Below are positions 29,401-41,457 of a DNA stretch of 55,082 nt, piece by piece; the stretch's first letter is position 1; every line of letters begins with the position of its first letter. A model generated the notes under the pieces. The model ran no database searches, was not told the DNA's origin, and saw only the letters and a program-made list of their open reading frames with translations. Source of the stretch: Isotricha intestinalis (lineage: Eukaryota; Ciliophora; Litostomatea; Vestibuliferida; Isotrichidae); the NCBI GenBank assembly GCA_023807065.1, contig JAJJLU010003552.1:1-55082 (forward strand). Reading direction: 5' to 3'. Made by a program: the position numbers and the translations under genes.

Positions 29401-32400
29401 ATATTTCATTATTATAATGTAATTCTATTTTTGATAAATACTCTTTATATTCTTTAAAAGCTTCTATTATTATATTTTCAGCTTCATAATAATTTCCTAT
29501 TTGTAAATTTGATAATGCATAAATTGAATATTCATTTTTTGCCATAAATTGCTTTAAACCATATGATTGTTGATCTTCTTGTAAATTATCTAAAATTTTA
29601 ATTAAACAATAATAACTTCTTTCTCTTTCTATATTATTTATAAATAAATTTTCTAAATAAAAAAATGATGAAGTCCAAGAATTTTGTGATCTTGTTAAAC
29701 TTAATAATAATTCTGGAGGAATATTTACTAAAGGATAACAATTACCAAAAGTTTCAATTAATATTTTTATTATTGAGTAAAATTTCCCTTTTTTTATTAT
29801 TTCAGTTAAGAATTCACATATATAAATATATAAAATTTCTCTTTCTTTCATAGGAAGAATTTTCCAAATTTGAGGAAAAACACTAATAAAAATTTTTTGA
29901 CTAAAAGTCATATCACATAATATTATATCTCTTATAGGATGCATAAGACTTTTTGTAGGACGATTATTTAAATATGTATTATATTGTTTTACAAAATCTA
30001 AAATATAACCATTTTTATCATAAATTTCATCTTTAATTAAATCACTTTCAATAATCATATTATCATTATTATTATTATTAAATCTATTATAATGTAAAGG
30101 ATGGATTTTTGGAGTTGAATCATTTTTAATTTCTAAAGAAGTTTTTCCTTGAAAATGAGATAATAATAAATCAACACTATATGATAACCAATTTGTATTT
30201 GAATCATGTTTTCCTTCCCATTCTACAAATGTAAACATCCATTTTAAAGTATCTATTAATTCACTTCCATTATATTTTTTTAATATTTTTATTATTTTTT
30301 GCCTTGTTTTTATTTCAAAATTATGAGATGTATAAACTAGAATTCTTATTATGTTATTTATATTATTATCTTTTTTATTATAATTTGAATTTTCTAAATA
30401 TTTTGAAATAAAATCACATGTGTTATTTAATAATCTTTGACTTATTTTTGTAAAAATATAATCATATGTATTTAATATATCAAGTAAAAATTTTGATTTT
30501 GAAGAATCTTGTTGAAGAGGACTTTCTAAAGCTGTTGAAATTAGATCTTCAAGTATTGTTTGAAATGTTCTATCTTTTAATATACTATATGTTCTTACGA
30601 ATAATTCATTTATTATTTCTTTTGATTTTAACATCATTTCTTCATTTTGCAAAAAAAATAAAAATCCACAAAAAATTGTATCTGGATAACTTATAAAAAA
30701 TGGTTTTTCTAAATTACTTATATCCATTAAAATAATATTTTCATTTTTCATTTTTTTTAATAAATTTATTCCTTTTAAATTGCAATAGAAACAGTGAGTT
30801 GATGAAAAATATTCTTGGGAATCTTTAATAATTTCAGCTTTAAAATTTTTTTCTTCTATTTTAAATTTATCAATATAAACTAAAGTAAACACTAGAAAGT
30901 TGATGAAATAAAATTTTTGAAGAGTTGATAAATTTTTTTTTACTTCTTTTGTAGAATCTTCTGAAATATCAAATTTATTTTTTATTTTTTCATAAGTTTC
31001 TTTCTTAAAAAAGTCATCCATGAAATTTTTAAAAAGAATAAAAAATTTAAAGTCAATTAAAGGAAAATTATTCATAATTTTATCATTGGAATTTTCAGTA
31101 ACAAATTTAGAATAAATATTATTTAAGTCATTAGGTAAATTATCATAATCAGTTTCAAAACATTTATATTTATTTAAATTTTGAACATTATTTTTTAAAA
31201 CTTCACAAATTTTTAAATAATAATTATATTTAACTTCAATTTTATTTTCTTCTAAATTTTGTGGTTTTGAATTTAAAGCATTCATAACATTTTCATCTAA
31301 TAAAGCTCTCATAACAAAACCAAAATCATTTGATAATCTAACATTTAAATTATTATTTTCTGATAAAATTTTATAAATAATAAAATAATTTTCAGGTCCA
31401 TTATATAATAATTCTTTTTTAAAGAAAAAAATATAAACTTTCAATAAATAAATATAAGCATGTAAATACATTTTACTTCTTGCAACTCTAAAATCTTTTA
31501 AATCAACTAACATCATTTCATATGAATTAGGACTATCAAATAATTCTCTACTATAAAAAATAATTTTTTTCAATAATTCTAAATTTTCTGAATCACCTGT
31601 ATTTTGAAAATAAGCAGCTTTAAATATTTTAAAACATATTTTCCATGCTATTAATTCAGGAGAAGTTAATTTTTCTTGAATTTTAATATTTCCTTCTTTA
31701 ATAAGTTTTCTTTGATTTGAAATAAAAGAAATCCAAGTTCCTGTTAATTGAACAATAAATCTTCTATGATAAGTATATATTCTATTATATTGTGATGCAA
31801 CTCTATATATAAAACTATATATTGGATTAAATACAGAATAAAAAAATTTTTTAAATAAATTTGGTGATTGAGTTAATAAAACCAAACATTGGAAAAATTT
31901 AGAATTTGCTCTTTCATTAAATATAATTTTTACTGTTTCTGCAATTTGATTTTCTTGAATATTCGGTAATATAATATCATAAGAAGCAACAGCTAAATTA
32001 TTATAATCATCACTAATATTTTTAAATGTATTATATATAGAATAAATTTTTTCACTACTAAAACTATCATTTAAATTTGTAAATAAAGTCCCTAATAATA
32101 ACCAATATAATTTTGCTACATCTTGATTTGATTCTGATTCTGTTGGAGTACATAATTTTTGTATGTTTAAATATAAATTATTTATTTCTTCTTTATATTT
32201 ATTTTTTGTTATATTATTTTTGTAATAATTTGAAAATATCAATATTATTAATATTGTAAATTTAAATTTCTCTATATTATCCTTCTCTATTAATTCTTTA
32301 TGCTCTTCCATTTTCCTTGTTAATGTTAATAACATATTTAATATAAATTGATGATTTGGTTCTTTTTCATTTTTTGTTTTATTTTCTTGAGTTTTTTCAT

Positions 32401-35400
32401 TTTTTTCTGTTTGATTTTCTTTTTCGCAATTTTCTGTTTTTAAAAAGTTATTTTCTTTAAAATATTTAGTTGTCAATGGAATAATAAAATATTTGACTAT
32501 ATTTGAAAAACAATTTTGTTCAATTAAATTTTTATAGTCATTAATAAATTCAAACATAATCTTTTTATACATTTTTTCATCTACTTTAGAATACATTGTA
32601 ATATTACAAAAAGTTAAAATTCTATTTGTTAAATATTGATTTTTTATGTGGGAAAAACAATAAAAAATGTAAAAAAAATATTTTCTATTATCAGTAAAAG
32701 TCATTAAATATATTTCATTGAATTTTATAATATATTTTAATATTTTTTGGTAATCTTTAATAATTTTTGATTCATATCTTAATTCATAAATTTTTTTTAA
32801 AAAATAGTCATTTACTTTTTTTAAAAAATCATTTTTCTTTAAATATTTAGGTGAAACTTTTATTATTAATAAAATATATTTTAGAAGATATCTTAATTTA
32901 TTTAAGTCACTTCTTTCTATTAATAAAGGAATTATTTTATCTTTGAAAATAATAAATGTTGTTTCTCTTATTATATATCCTCTTTCATTTAATATAATAT
33001 CTTTATAAAATTGAATTAAATTTTTATCATGTTCTTTTCTTTCAATTTTATTTACAATAAAATATGCAAATTCTTTTTTTAAATTAGTAAATAATTTCAT
33101 AATTTTTTTTTTGTATTTAGTATTATGAAATGAAATGAAATTTTTATTAATATATAAAAATTTGTATTTATAAAGAAAATTTTCAAATATACTTTCACAA
33201 CAATTTTTAATTTTATCAACTTGACAATAAGTAAATAAGGAAATAAAAGCATAAAATTGATTACTAGCATTATCAGAAAAATCATAAGAAGAAAATTCTT
33301 CAAGTTTATCTTTTAATATATTTAATATATCATCATTTATTATAATTGATTTAAATAATAATAAAAGAAAATCAATATTTCTTGCATTTTGACCCGCTTT
33401 TAAATTTTCTAATGAATTTATAATAAATTTTTTGAAATCTTCATTCATAAAAATCACTTTTGAATTATTATCTTTTTTTAAAACTGTATATAAAAATTTA
33501 TTTGCAGCTCTTAAAATTTTATCTTCTTCTCTGTTTATAATGTAATTCTTCATTAATTTAATACAATTAGCTTTCATAGTCATAAAATTTTTTTTTTTAT
33601 CTTCATCTAATTGAATATTCATTTGAATATCTTCATTAATAAAAATATATTTCAATAATTTAATATAAGATTTAATCATTTTCATTTTTTCAGAAAGAAT
33701 AGGAAAAATTTCAGGAATAAAAGAATCATTTGAATTATATTCGTTAGTTTCAGAACAGTCATTTTTTTGAATATATTTTTCAACTTCTTCAATCCTATCA
33801 CTTGGAATTTTATTTGTAAATAGAATTTTTTCATTATTTCCATTATCTAATTCAAAAGTAAAAGAAAGTTTTTTGTCCAAATATAATTTTTCAATGAAAA
33901 TATGCTTAAATTTTAATAAAAACATTTCTTTTCTAATATATTTTATAACTTCAATATTCATATATAAATCACATAATAAAGTTTCATAAATTGTTTTAAT
34001 CATATTCATAAATAAATCAAAGTGTGCTTTATTTGAAAAAATATAATTTATAAGATTTTGTGGACAATATTTAAATACAAAAATCATTCCTAAACAATTT
34101 GCAGTTAAAGGATTAAAATTACTTTCTATTAATCCTAATCTTATATTTAAAGATGATATCATATCAAAAAGTTTTAAATTTATTTTTGCTTCTGTATCAT
34201 TAATATCATTATTATCTAAATAATTTATAGAATCTTTCATTTCAATATCTTCATTGTTTAATTCTTTTCTAAAAATATTTTCTATTGATAATTCTTTTTT
34301 ACTTTGATTATATATTTCTAAAAAATCAGAAACTGAAATTTTTTCTGTGCTTAACATAAATAAAATAAAAGCATTTTTTTTCAAAGGCTGGCATCGATAT
34401 ATTTTTTCAATTAAAATAGATAAAATTTTAATTTCATAATGACTACCTGAATTAATATTTTCAATTATTTCATCAAGAGCATTTTTAATGAAATTAAACA
34501 TCATAATAAAATTATTTTTAGCATTATCTAAATTTTCATTTTCTAATTTATTAACTTGAAACATTTCTTTATTTAATTTTTGATAATAAGGATCATCAAT
34601 TATAAAATTATTACATAAATCTTCAATAATTTTAATGCATTCATTTTGAAATTTAATTTTAACTAAATTTGAATAACTGGAAGCAATAGTAGAAATAGTT
34701 CTAAATAAATATTTAATATATTTATTAGTAATATATTTAGGAAATCTGTTAATCAAAATTTCAATTAATCTTAATCCAACTCCTTTTTTAGTCCATTCAT
34801 TATTATAACATGAATTTAAAAATTTAAGAAACATTATATCTATAATTTCTAAATGTTGAATTACTTTATAATCTTTATCAAATATTATTTCTATTGTGTC
34901 TAAAATTCTTATTAGAAATTTTTGTGATAATGTTCTACAAATTGTATTTGGATTTCTTAAAACTGTTGGATTGTAAGTAAACAAAAATTCAAATGTTGTA
35001 TCAAAAATTGTCATTGGATCTATTTCAAAACAATGCATATTTTTATTATTTTTGTCTTTTGCTATCATTGCAAAAACAAAATAATCTGCTATAAATTTAA
35101 TTAAATCTTTTGTTTCATTTTCTATATCTCTTAAAGTAAAACAGATAAATAATCCTCTTAATATTTTTTCAAGAATAAAATGTTCACATTGTCTTTGAAT
35201 TGTATTTATTTTTACTTGTTCTTCATTTTCATTTATTTTTTTGAAATAACCTTTTGAATTAAAAATATCATCATTTGGTTTTATATTATTAATAATATCT
35301 TTTTTAACATTTATTATATAATTATAATCAATTATTGGATCAATAAATGTCATAAAACAATGTTTTAATGTTACTAAACTTAATTTAACTGTAAATATAT

Positions 35401-38328
35401 TTAATTTTTTGGATGAAATTTTAACACAAATATCAACTAAATAATCTAATATAAAGTCAATCTTTTTATTTGTGTTTTTTTCCATTAAATTAATTAATAT
35501 AATATGAGTAGGACATGTTTTAGAATTTATTCCTTTATCTTCTAAATAATTTCTACTTTTTCCTCCAAATTTAGATAAAAGTTTAAGTGAATTTAAAGAA
35601 ATACTTAAATTTTTATATAAATGACTAGTTAATAAAGTAGTTAATTGAAGAATATTTTTTTGTAAATAAGGTTTTACATTTTCAGGTTTATGAAATAAAG
35701 CATTCATCCATTGTTCTAAAAATTGTAATCCAATAGGAATTATTTCTGGAGTCATACTTAAAGAATCAATAATAGAAGGAAAAATTAAATGAGTAAAATC
35801 AATTAAATATTTAAATTTAAGTGGGAGAATCATTATTATTTCAGTTATCATTTCTTTTAAAAAAGGATAAGCTTCTTTAAAATTAATCATATATTTCATA
35901 ACTCCATAAACTATATGTAATCCTTCTCTATGAAATTCATATTGAGTAGAATTATTTCTATCATTTAAATTTAAATATTTAAATAAACATCTTATTATAT
36001 AAATGTAATTTCCAAAATATTGAGAATTTTTTGATAAAAGAATACAATTTACTAATAATGTTGTTATTTTACTTTTTACATAATCTTCAGATGAATAAGA
36101 AAGAATATATTTAAATAATTGTTTCATTGTTGTTATTGTATATGATAAATAAGCATTATTTAATGAATAATTTACATCATATATATCTTTAAAATTTCCA
36201 ATATCATAAATTTTTCTACTAAAATAATCAAAATAAACTTCAAATAATTCTTTTTTTAAATTACTTATTATTGTTTCTGGATTTTGCTTAAATTTAAATA
36301 TATTATCTATTAATATTGTACTTATACAACTGAAATTACTACAAATTTGAGAATTTAATAATATTAAATTAAATATTTTTGGCATTGAATTTTTAAAAAT
36401 TGATATACAAAGAGAAGGAGGAAAATTAAGATAAATATCAATTAAATTTGTATCATATGAAATTTCATTGTTTTCTTCTTTTGGATGTTTATGATTTTTA
36501 CAAAAAAATTCATATATATATAAATAATTATAAAATATTTTTGATAAATATTTACTTTTTGAATTTATGTTGTTGTAAAGATCAACTAATTCAGAAATTT
36601 CATGTTGTTGTAAATTATTTTGTTGAAATTGTTGATTTCTTATTGGAAGAATATTTTGTCTTGAATGAAAATCATTTTGAAAAATCTTAGAAAGATTTTG
36701 TAAAATTTCATTTGTAGATTTAAAAACTTCATTTAATAATCTTTTATCTTCATCAACAATAGAATATTTATCAAATTCATTCGATAATAAAATATCAAAT
36801 AAAATTGAAGGTGTATTTTTTTCTTGGTTTGTATCTTCAAATTCTATATCAATCATATTTCTATATAAATAATCTTTTTTATTCTTTTTTTTGCTTTCTT
36901 TTAAGATATTTACTCCTTGATCTCTTTCATATGTTAATTTTAATAAATTTTCATAGAAATAACTTAATTCTTGTATTAATAAATTAACTAAAGGTGGAAG
37001 AATATTTTTTAAATCATTTTGAACATTATTTTTCAAAAAAAAAACTAAATAATCTTTTATATGACGTAAAATTTGAGCTTTCAAATCAAAATTTAAATGA
37101 TAATCATTTAATTTCAATATTAATAAATTTTTTAAAGTTTCATTTTTTTCTTCATTTGTATTTCCATTTTTTTTTGCAAGAATTAATTCTTGATATTTTA
37201 AAAGTAATTTAAAAACTTCATTTTGATTAGTATCAGTATATTGTAATCCTTTTTTTAAAAAATTTTTTTCATTTAAAAAATAATCTCTTTCTCTTTCATC
37301 ATAAAATTCATTTGTATCTTTTAATAATAAAAAATAATTATAAACATCTTTTGTAGTGTCTTTCATTGAAGTATTTTCAAGTATATATTTTATTGTTTTT
37401 ATTAAATCTGAAACTTGTAAAATATCTTGTCTTATTCTTTTAAAGAAAAAATAACAACATATTCCTTTACAAAGTAAAACTAAATAATCTTCAAAATAAT
37501 GAGATTGTTCTTTTGTATAATTTGGTTTTTGAATTAAATTAATTAATAAATTTTTAACATTTCTTTTATAATCTTCTATATCATTCCTTGTAATATCTTT
37601 TAAATTTATTTGTTGATTTTTTTGTTCTGTTGAAGAAATAAAATTTTGATAAAAAAAAGCAGAATAAGAAGTTAAATCTGAAATAATTTTAAAAGAACAA
37701 TTTGACATTACATTTTCTTTTGAAGAATCTCTTTCCATATTTTTTTTATAAATTTCATGAATATTTCTTAAAGAATGATTTATAAATTCTAATATTGTTT
37801 TAAAAGAAGAAAGTTGAAATGTTCTTTCTCTGCAACATTCATTTAAATATGCTTTTACTTTAATACCAATTTCTTCAATATCTTTTTCTAAAATTTCTTT
37901 CATAATTTTAAACATATCTATGATTAAACTATCATTTCTATTTGAATCATTGGTAAAAGAAGTTTTTGGTAATAATTCTATCATTATTTTTTTAATTTGA
38001 ATTATATTCTTATCTAAATCTTCTTTATTTTTCATTGGTAACTTTAAAAATTTAGTCATATTCTCATTGAATATTGTGATTATTTGTTCATAAAATTGAG
38101 ATTTCTTTTCTGGTGTTCTTATTCTTTCAAAGAACATTCTTAGATTATTTAAATTTGATAAAGCATTTTGATAATCTAAATTTTAAAAAAAAAATTGTAC
38201 CTTTGTTATCTAATTTTTCCTTTATTTCTCTTATTGTATTATTAATCTTTAATTTTTCATTGTTTCCATCTATTTATTGAAAAAAATGAAATATAATGTA
38301 TAATAAATTTACCTTCATTGACATCCAT
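26456..38328 (-). CDS. TRRAP: TRRAP/Tra1, giant pseudo-PIKK subunit of SAGA and NuA4 (three exons)
   Basis: The main exon alone gives 3893 residues starting at an internal Met. Two upstream exons (38313-38328 and 38201-38269) join it through 43- and 25-nt GT..AG introns and add 41 residues (starting MDVNEDGNNEKLK), for 3934 in all. The long N-terminal part is helical HEAT repeat, then comes a FAT region (about residues 2700-3400). A PI3K-like kinase domain starts at about 3590, where RLTKNISYFLTPQ matches the TRRAP RLTPNISEFL segment. The kinase catalytic HRD and DFG triads are absent, as in TRRAP. The protein ends NLKIMPLTTDPWF, like the FATC end NLCRMDPAWHPWL. It recruits histone acetyltransferase complexes to activators. 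There are no frame breaks over 11.7 kb, and the full length is close to human TRRAP. Confidence 0.95.
38176..38200 (-). other. 25-nt GT..AG intron in TRRAP (intron 2)
   Basis: On the minus strand it starts GTACAATT and ends AATTTAG. It splits a GAT codon after its first base (AAA G^AT). Removing it joins KEKLDNK to DYQNALSNLNNLR in frame. Confidence 0.85.
38270..38312 (-). other. 43-nt GT..AG intron in TRRAP (intron 1)
   Basis: On the minus strand it starts GTAAATTTATTA and ends AATAAATAG. It follows a 16-nt first exon (ATG GAT GTC AAT GAA G). Removal gives MDVNED, then GNNEKLK, in frame. Confidence 0.8.
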
Positions 38329-38456
38329 ATTTGTGATTAATTAAATTTAATATTAAATAAAAAAATGAATAAGTTATTTATATGGGGAAAAAAAAAATAA
38401 TTTTAAAAAATGTTAATCTATAAAAAAAATAAAAAAAAAATTAATTAATTTAATTT

Positions 38457-39245
38457 TTATTTTATATTTTGTATTTCATTATGTATATAATTTTTTAAAG
38501 ACTCAAAATCATCTTTTGTTATTTTTTTTCCAAAATCTTTTCCTATATAATGTGAAGTTTGAATAAAAAAAGAATTATCTAATGATTTATTTTTTTTATT
38601 ATTTTTATTTCTTACATTATATTGTCTTATTAAATAAGAAAAATTTTCAGGTTGATTTTCAATATTATTTTCTTCATTAAATATTGTTTCAAGGTATTTA
38701 TCATCAATATAATGAATTGTTGGTTTATAATTATAAATTTTTTTTAATTTTTCTGCGTTTTTTCTTTTAGATTTAATTAGATTTTCGTTTTTATTTATTA
38801 ACCAATTTTTATTTCTTTCATATAATGATAAATTATTTAAATTCTGTTTTTTTATTGTTTTATTTGGTAAATTTAAATTTGGTTGAAATGTACATTCTTT
38901 TAATTCATTTAATAATTTTAATTCTTCATTTTCTTTTCTTATTTTTTCTAATTTTTTATTCATTGCTATTCCTTTATTATATAGAATATTAAAATAATTA
39001 TTTTTATTATTTTTAAAAGATGTTTGAGTTGATATATTTTTATTTTTTTCATTGCAATATTCTTTAATTAAATAATCATATTTATTATATAAATTTGTTA
39101 AATTTTGATATTTTATATTATTACTTTTTTTTTCTTTTTTCATACGTTCAGTAAATAAATAAAGATTTTGAGTATTATCTAAATAAACTTTATCATCATA
39201 AATATCATTCCAAAAATTATTATTATCCTCAAAATTATCATTCAT
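38457..39245 (-). CDS. Charged coiled-coil protein with ciliary-style FxPxxN motifs
   Basis: The 262-residue protein is Lys/Asn/Glu-rich and helical. It has ECTFQPNLN at about residue 115 and the related IYNYKPTIHY at about 168, bracketing LYERNKNWLINKNENLIKSK. This pairing of a C-x-F-x-P-x-[IL]-N motif with a long basic helix is common in proteins of protist cilia and basal bodies, but I cannot name a family. The start lies only 82 bp from the start of the divergent coiled-coil gene at 39328, so the two may share a promoter and be made together. A cytoskeletal role is inferred. Confidence 0.7.
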   Translation of the reverse strand: MNDNFEDNNNFWNDIYDDKVYLDNTQNLYLFTERMKKEKKSNNIKYQNLTNLYNKYDYLIKEYCNEKNKNISTQTSFKNNKNNYFNILYNKGIAMNKKLEKIRKENEELKLLNELKECTFQPNLNLPNKTIKKQNLNNLSLYERNKNWLINKNENLIKSKRKNAEKLKKIYNYKPTIHYIDDKYLETIFNEENNIENQPENFSYLIRQYNVRNKNNKKNKSLDNSFFIQTSHYIGKDFGKKITKDDFESLKNYIHNEIQNIK

Positions 39246-39327
39246 AAGTTTTTTATATTAAAAAATAAAAATAATAATAAATATAAATTATTATAATAAT
39301 TAATTGTTTTTAAACTTCAAAAAATAA
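39246..39327. promoter_or_regulatory. 82-bp bidirectional promoter region
   Basis: Only 82 bp separate the start codons of the minus-strand gene at 39245 and the plus-strand gene at 39328. The segment is A/T-rich with TATA-like stretches (ATATAAATTATTATAAT near 39278-39294). Both promoters and both 5' leaders must fit here, so shared control is likely. Confidence 0.5.
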
Positions 39328-41022
39328 ATGAGTACAATAAGAACATTTTCTTCAAATGATAAAACAGAGATATCATTATTACAAAAGTCTTTAACAAATA
39401 GAATGAAACATGATATAAAATCTATAAAAAGCTTAAGTTTTATAAAACAAATAGAGAAAATAAAATTGGATTCTTTTCATCATATATTTTTAAGGAATTC
39501 TTTTAATAAAAATTATAAATATTTAAAAATTGAAGCAAAGAATTTAAGAACTTCAGATTCATCAATAATTCCTCAATTAAAAATTTTACCTTCTTTAGAT
39601 TTACATAATAGTTTTAATAAACCAATTTCAAAAAATAGAACTTTATCAATTGGTTCAATTAGTACTATTCATAATTATACAACAAAAAACAATCAATCAA
39701 AAACAGAAAAAATAAAAAAAAGAAATAAAACTAAAATTAAATTTTTACAAAAATTTAATTTTAATCAGATTAAAAATAACAAATTTCGAAATGAATCAAT
39801 TATTGATTTTACAAAAAAATCAAAAAAAATATTATTAGAAAATTACTGTTATTTACTTCAAGAAAATGAGATAAAAAATATAAAAGAAGAAAGAAAAATA
39901 GAAGTAGACTTAATGAATTTAGAAATATTAAATTTAGAAAAAATGATAAATTTAATAGAAATATATATAAAAAGTACAGATGATTATTTAAATGATTTAA
40001 ATAAGAAAATAGAAAAAGAAAAAGAAATAAGAGAAGTTTTATTTGAAAAAAAAAATGAAATTTTACATGAAACTTATTTATTAAGACATAGATTTGGAAG
40101 ATTACAAAGACAATTTGAATATAATTTAAACAATAAATATTTTTTATTATGTGTTAAAAATAAAACTGGATTATTTGAAAAATTTAATGAAGAAGATCAA
40201 AATGATTATAAAAAAGATCTTCATTCATTATTTATATTATCTAATTTTAATTCTGTTCAAAGTCAATTTAATAAAAAAAATACTATTTCTATGAAAGGAA
40301 AAGAAAAAAGATATTCTATTTTAGAAGAAAATCTTTCTTCTGGAATTAAAATTATTAAGGAACCTAAAATTATTTTTTCTGGACCTGAAGAATTTAAAAA
40401 AAAATTAGATTTAATTTCTTTTAATATTAAAAATAGTTTAATTATTTATAATGAAAAACAAAATGAATTAACTTCTTTAAGAGAAAATTTAAAAGAAAAA
40501 AAAGAATTAATTGAAAAAGAAGAAGAATTAGAAAAATTTTTTGAAGAAGAAATTAATGTAACTGAAAATAAATTAAAAGAAGTTAAATTAAGAAATGAAT
40601 ATTTAAAAAAATATTTATATAATTTACCAAAAGTAAATAAAAAAAATAATTTTAATTTAGTTGATTTAAAAGTTATTGAAATTTATAATGAGATAAATAA
40701 AAAAGAAGAATTTAAAGAAAAAATTTATAAATATAATGAAAAAGTAAATACTTTAAGTAGATTATTAGAAATTGAAAATAAAATTAATGATTTAATTTAT
40801 TTTAAAAGAAAACAAGAAAGATATAATTATGATAAATTTATTTTTGTTAAAAAAAATATTGATATTTCTAATAGGAAAAAAGCAAATAAAATTGCAAAAA
40901 TTAAAGCTAAAGAAGAATTTCAAGAAAAATTAAAAAAAATTATTGAAAAAAATGATAAATATATTTATCAACCATATAAGAAAATTAATAATTATTATGA
41001 AATCATTAAAAAGAAAAAATAA
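39328..41022 (+). CDS. Coiled-coil protein, probable ciliary/axonemal type
   Basis: The 564-residue protein starts MSTIRTFSSNDKTEISLLQK and has three helical blocks. The middle one, at about residues 190-300 (NLEILNLEKMINLIEIYIKS), continues into HETYLLRHRFGRLQRQFEYN and NKYFLLCVKNKTGLFEKF, a pattern seen in coiled-coil ciliary proteins (CFAP/CCDC type, DUF4200-like). A second coil is at about 350-430 and a third at about 440-550. The N-terminus is basic and Ser/Thr-rich. It is divergently paired with the small charged coiled-coil gene. I cannot say which CFAP family, if any, it belongs to. Confidence 0.75.
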   Translation: MSTIRTFSSNDKTEISLLQKSLTNRMKHDIKSIKSLSFIKQIEKIKLDSFHHIFLRNSFNKNYKYLKIEAKNLRTSDSSIIPQLKILPSLDLHNSFNKPISKNRTLSIGSISTIHNYTTKNNQSKTEKIKKRNKTKIKFLQKFNFNQIKNNKFRNESIIDFTKKSKKILLENYCYLLQENEIKNIKEERKIEVDLMNLEILNLEKMINLIEIYIKSTDDYLNDLNKKIEKEKEIREVLFEKKNEILHETYLLRHRFGRLQRQFEYNLNNKYFLLCVKNKTGLFEKFNEEDQNDYKKDLHSLFILSNFNSVQSQFNKKNTISMKGKEKRYSILEENLSSGIKIIKEPKIIFSGPEEFKKKLDLISFNIKNSLIIYNEKQNELTSLRENLKEKKELIEKEEELEKFFEEEINVTENKLKEVKLRNEYLKKYLYNLPKVNKKNNFNLVDLKVIEIYNEINKKEEFKEKIYKYNEKVNTLSRLLEIENKINDLIYFKRKQERYNYDKFIFVKKNIDISNRKKANKIAKIKAKEEFQEKLKKIIEKNDKYIYQPYKKINNYYEIIKKKK

Positions 41023-41457
41023 AAAAGAAGTATCTTTTGAATTTATTTATTTTTCTATATATTTTAATTATTAATAATCCTTTTTTTTGTTAAAATAAAC
41101 TAATAAATAAAATAACATTAAAACAAAATTTTTTTATTTTTCTTTTGAATTAAATACTTGGTAAAAAATTTGAATATTATTTTTTATTTGTTTTAATATT
41201 TTTTTGAATTATTCTTTTTTTGGAAGGTTTAGGTTATTTTTAATTATTTTTTTTATTATTTAAAAATTTATTTTTTTAATTTAATTATTAATAAAGGTAA
41301 AATGAAGATATTTATGTTATAAATAATTATTTTTTTAAAATTGTTTTTTTTATAAGAAAAACAATATTAAATATAATTTTTGTAATTGTTAATTCTGCTT
41401 TTAATTTTTATCATCTATATAATGCAAAAATAATTTATTTAATATTTTAAAAAAATA
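41023..41457. other. 435-bp intergenic region
   Basis: Between two plus-strand genes. Strongly T-rich on the plus strand, with many T runs of 6-9. No open frame, repeat or RNA gene was seen. It should hold the 3' end of the upstream gene and the promoter of the GTPase-like gene. Confidence 0.6.

Noticed and set aside
27783..37212. Several hydrophobic plus-strand frames inside TRRAP
   Set aside because: Shadows of the 11.7-kb TRRAP exon; they lack coding character and conflict with a clear conserved gene.
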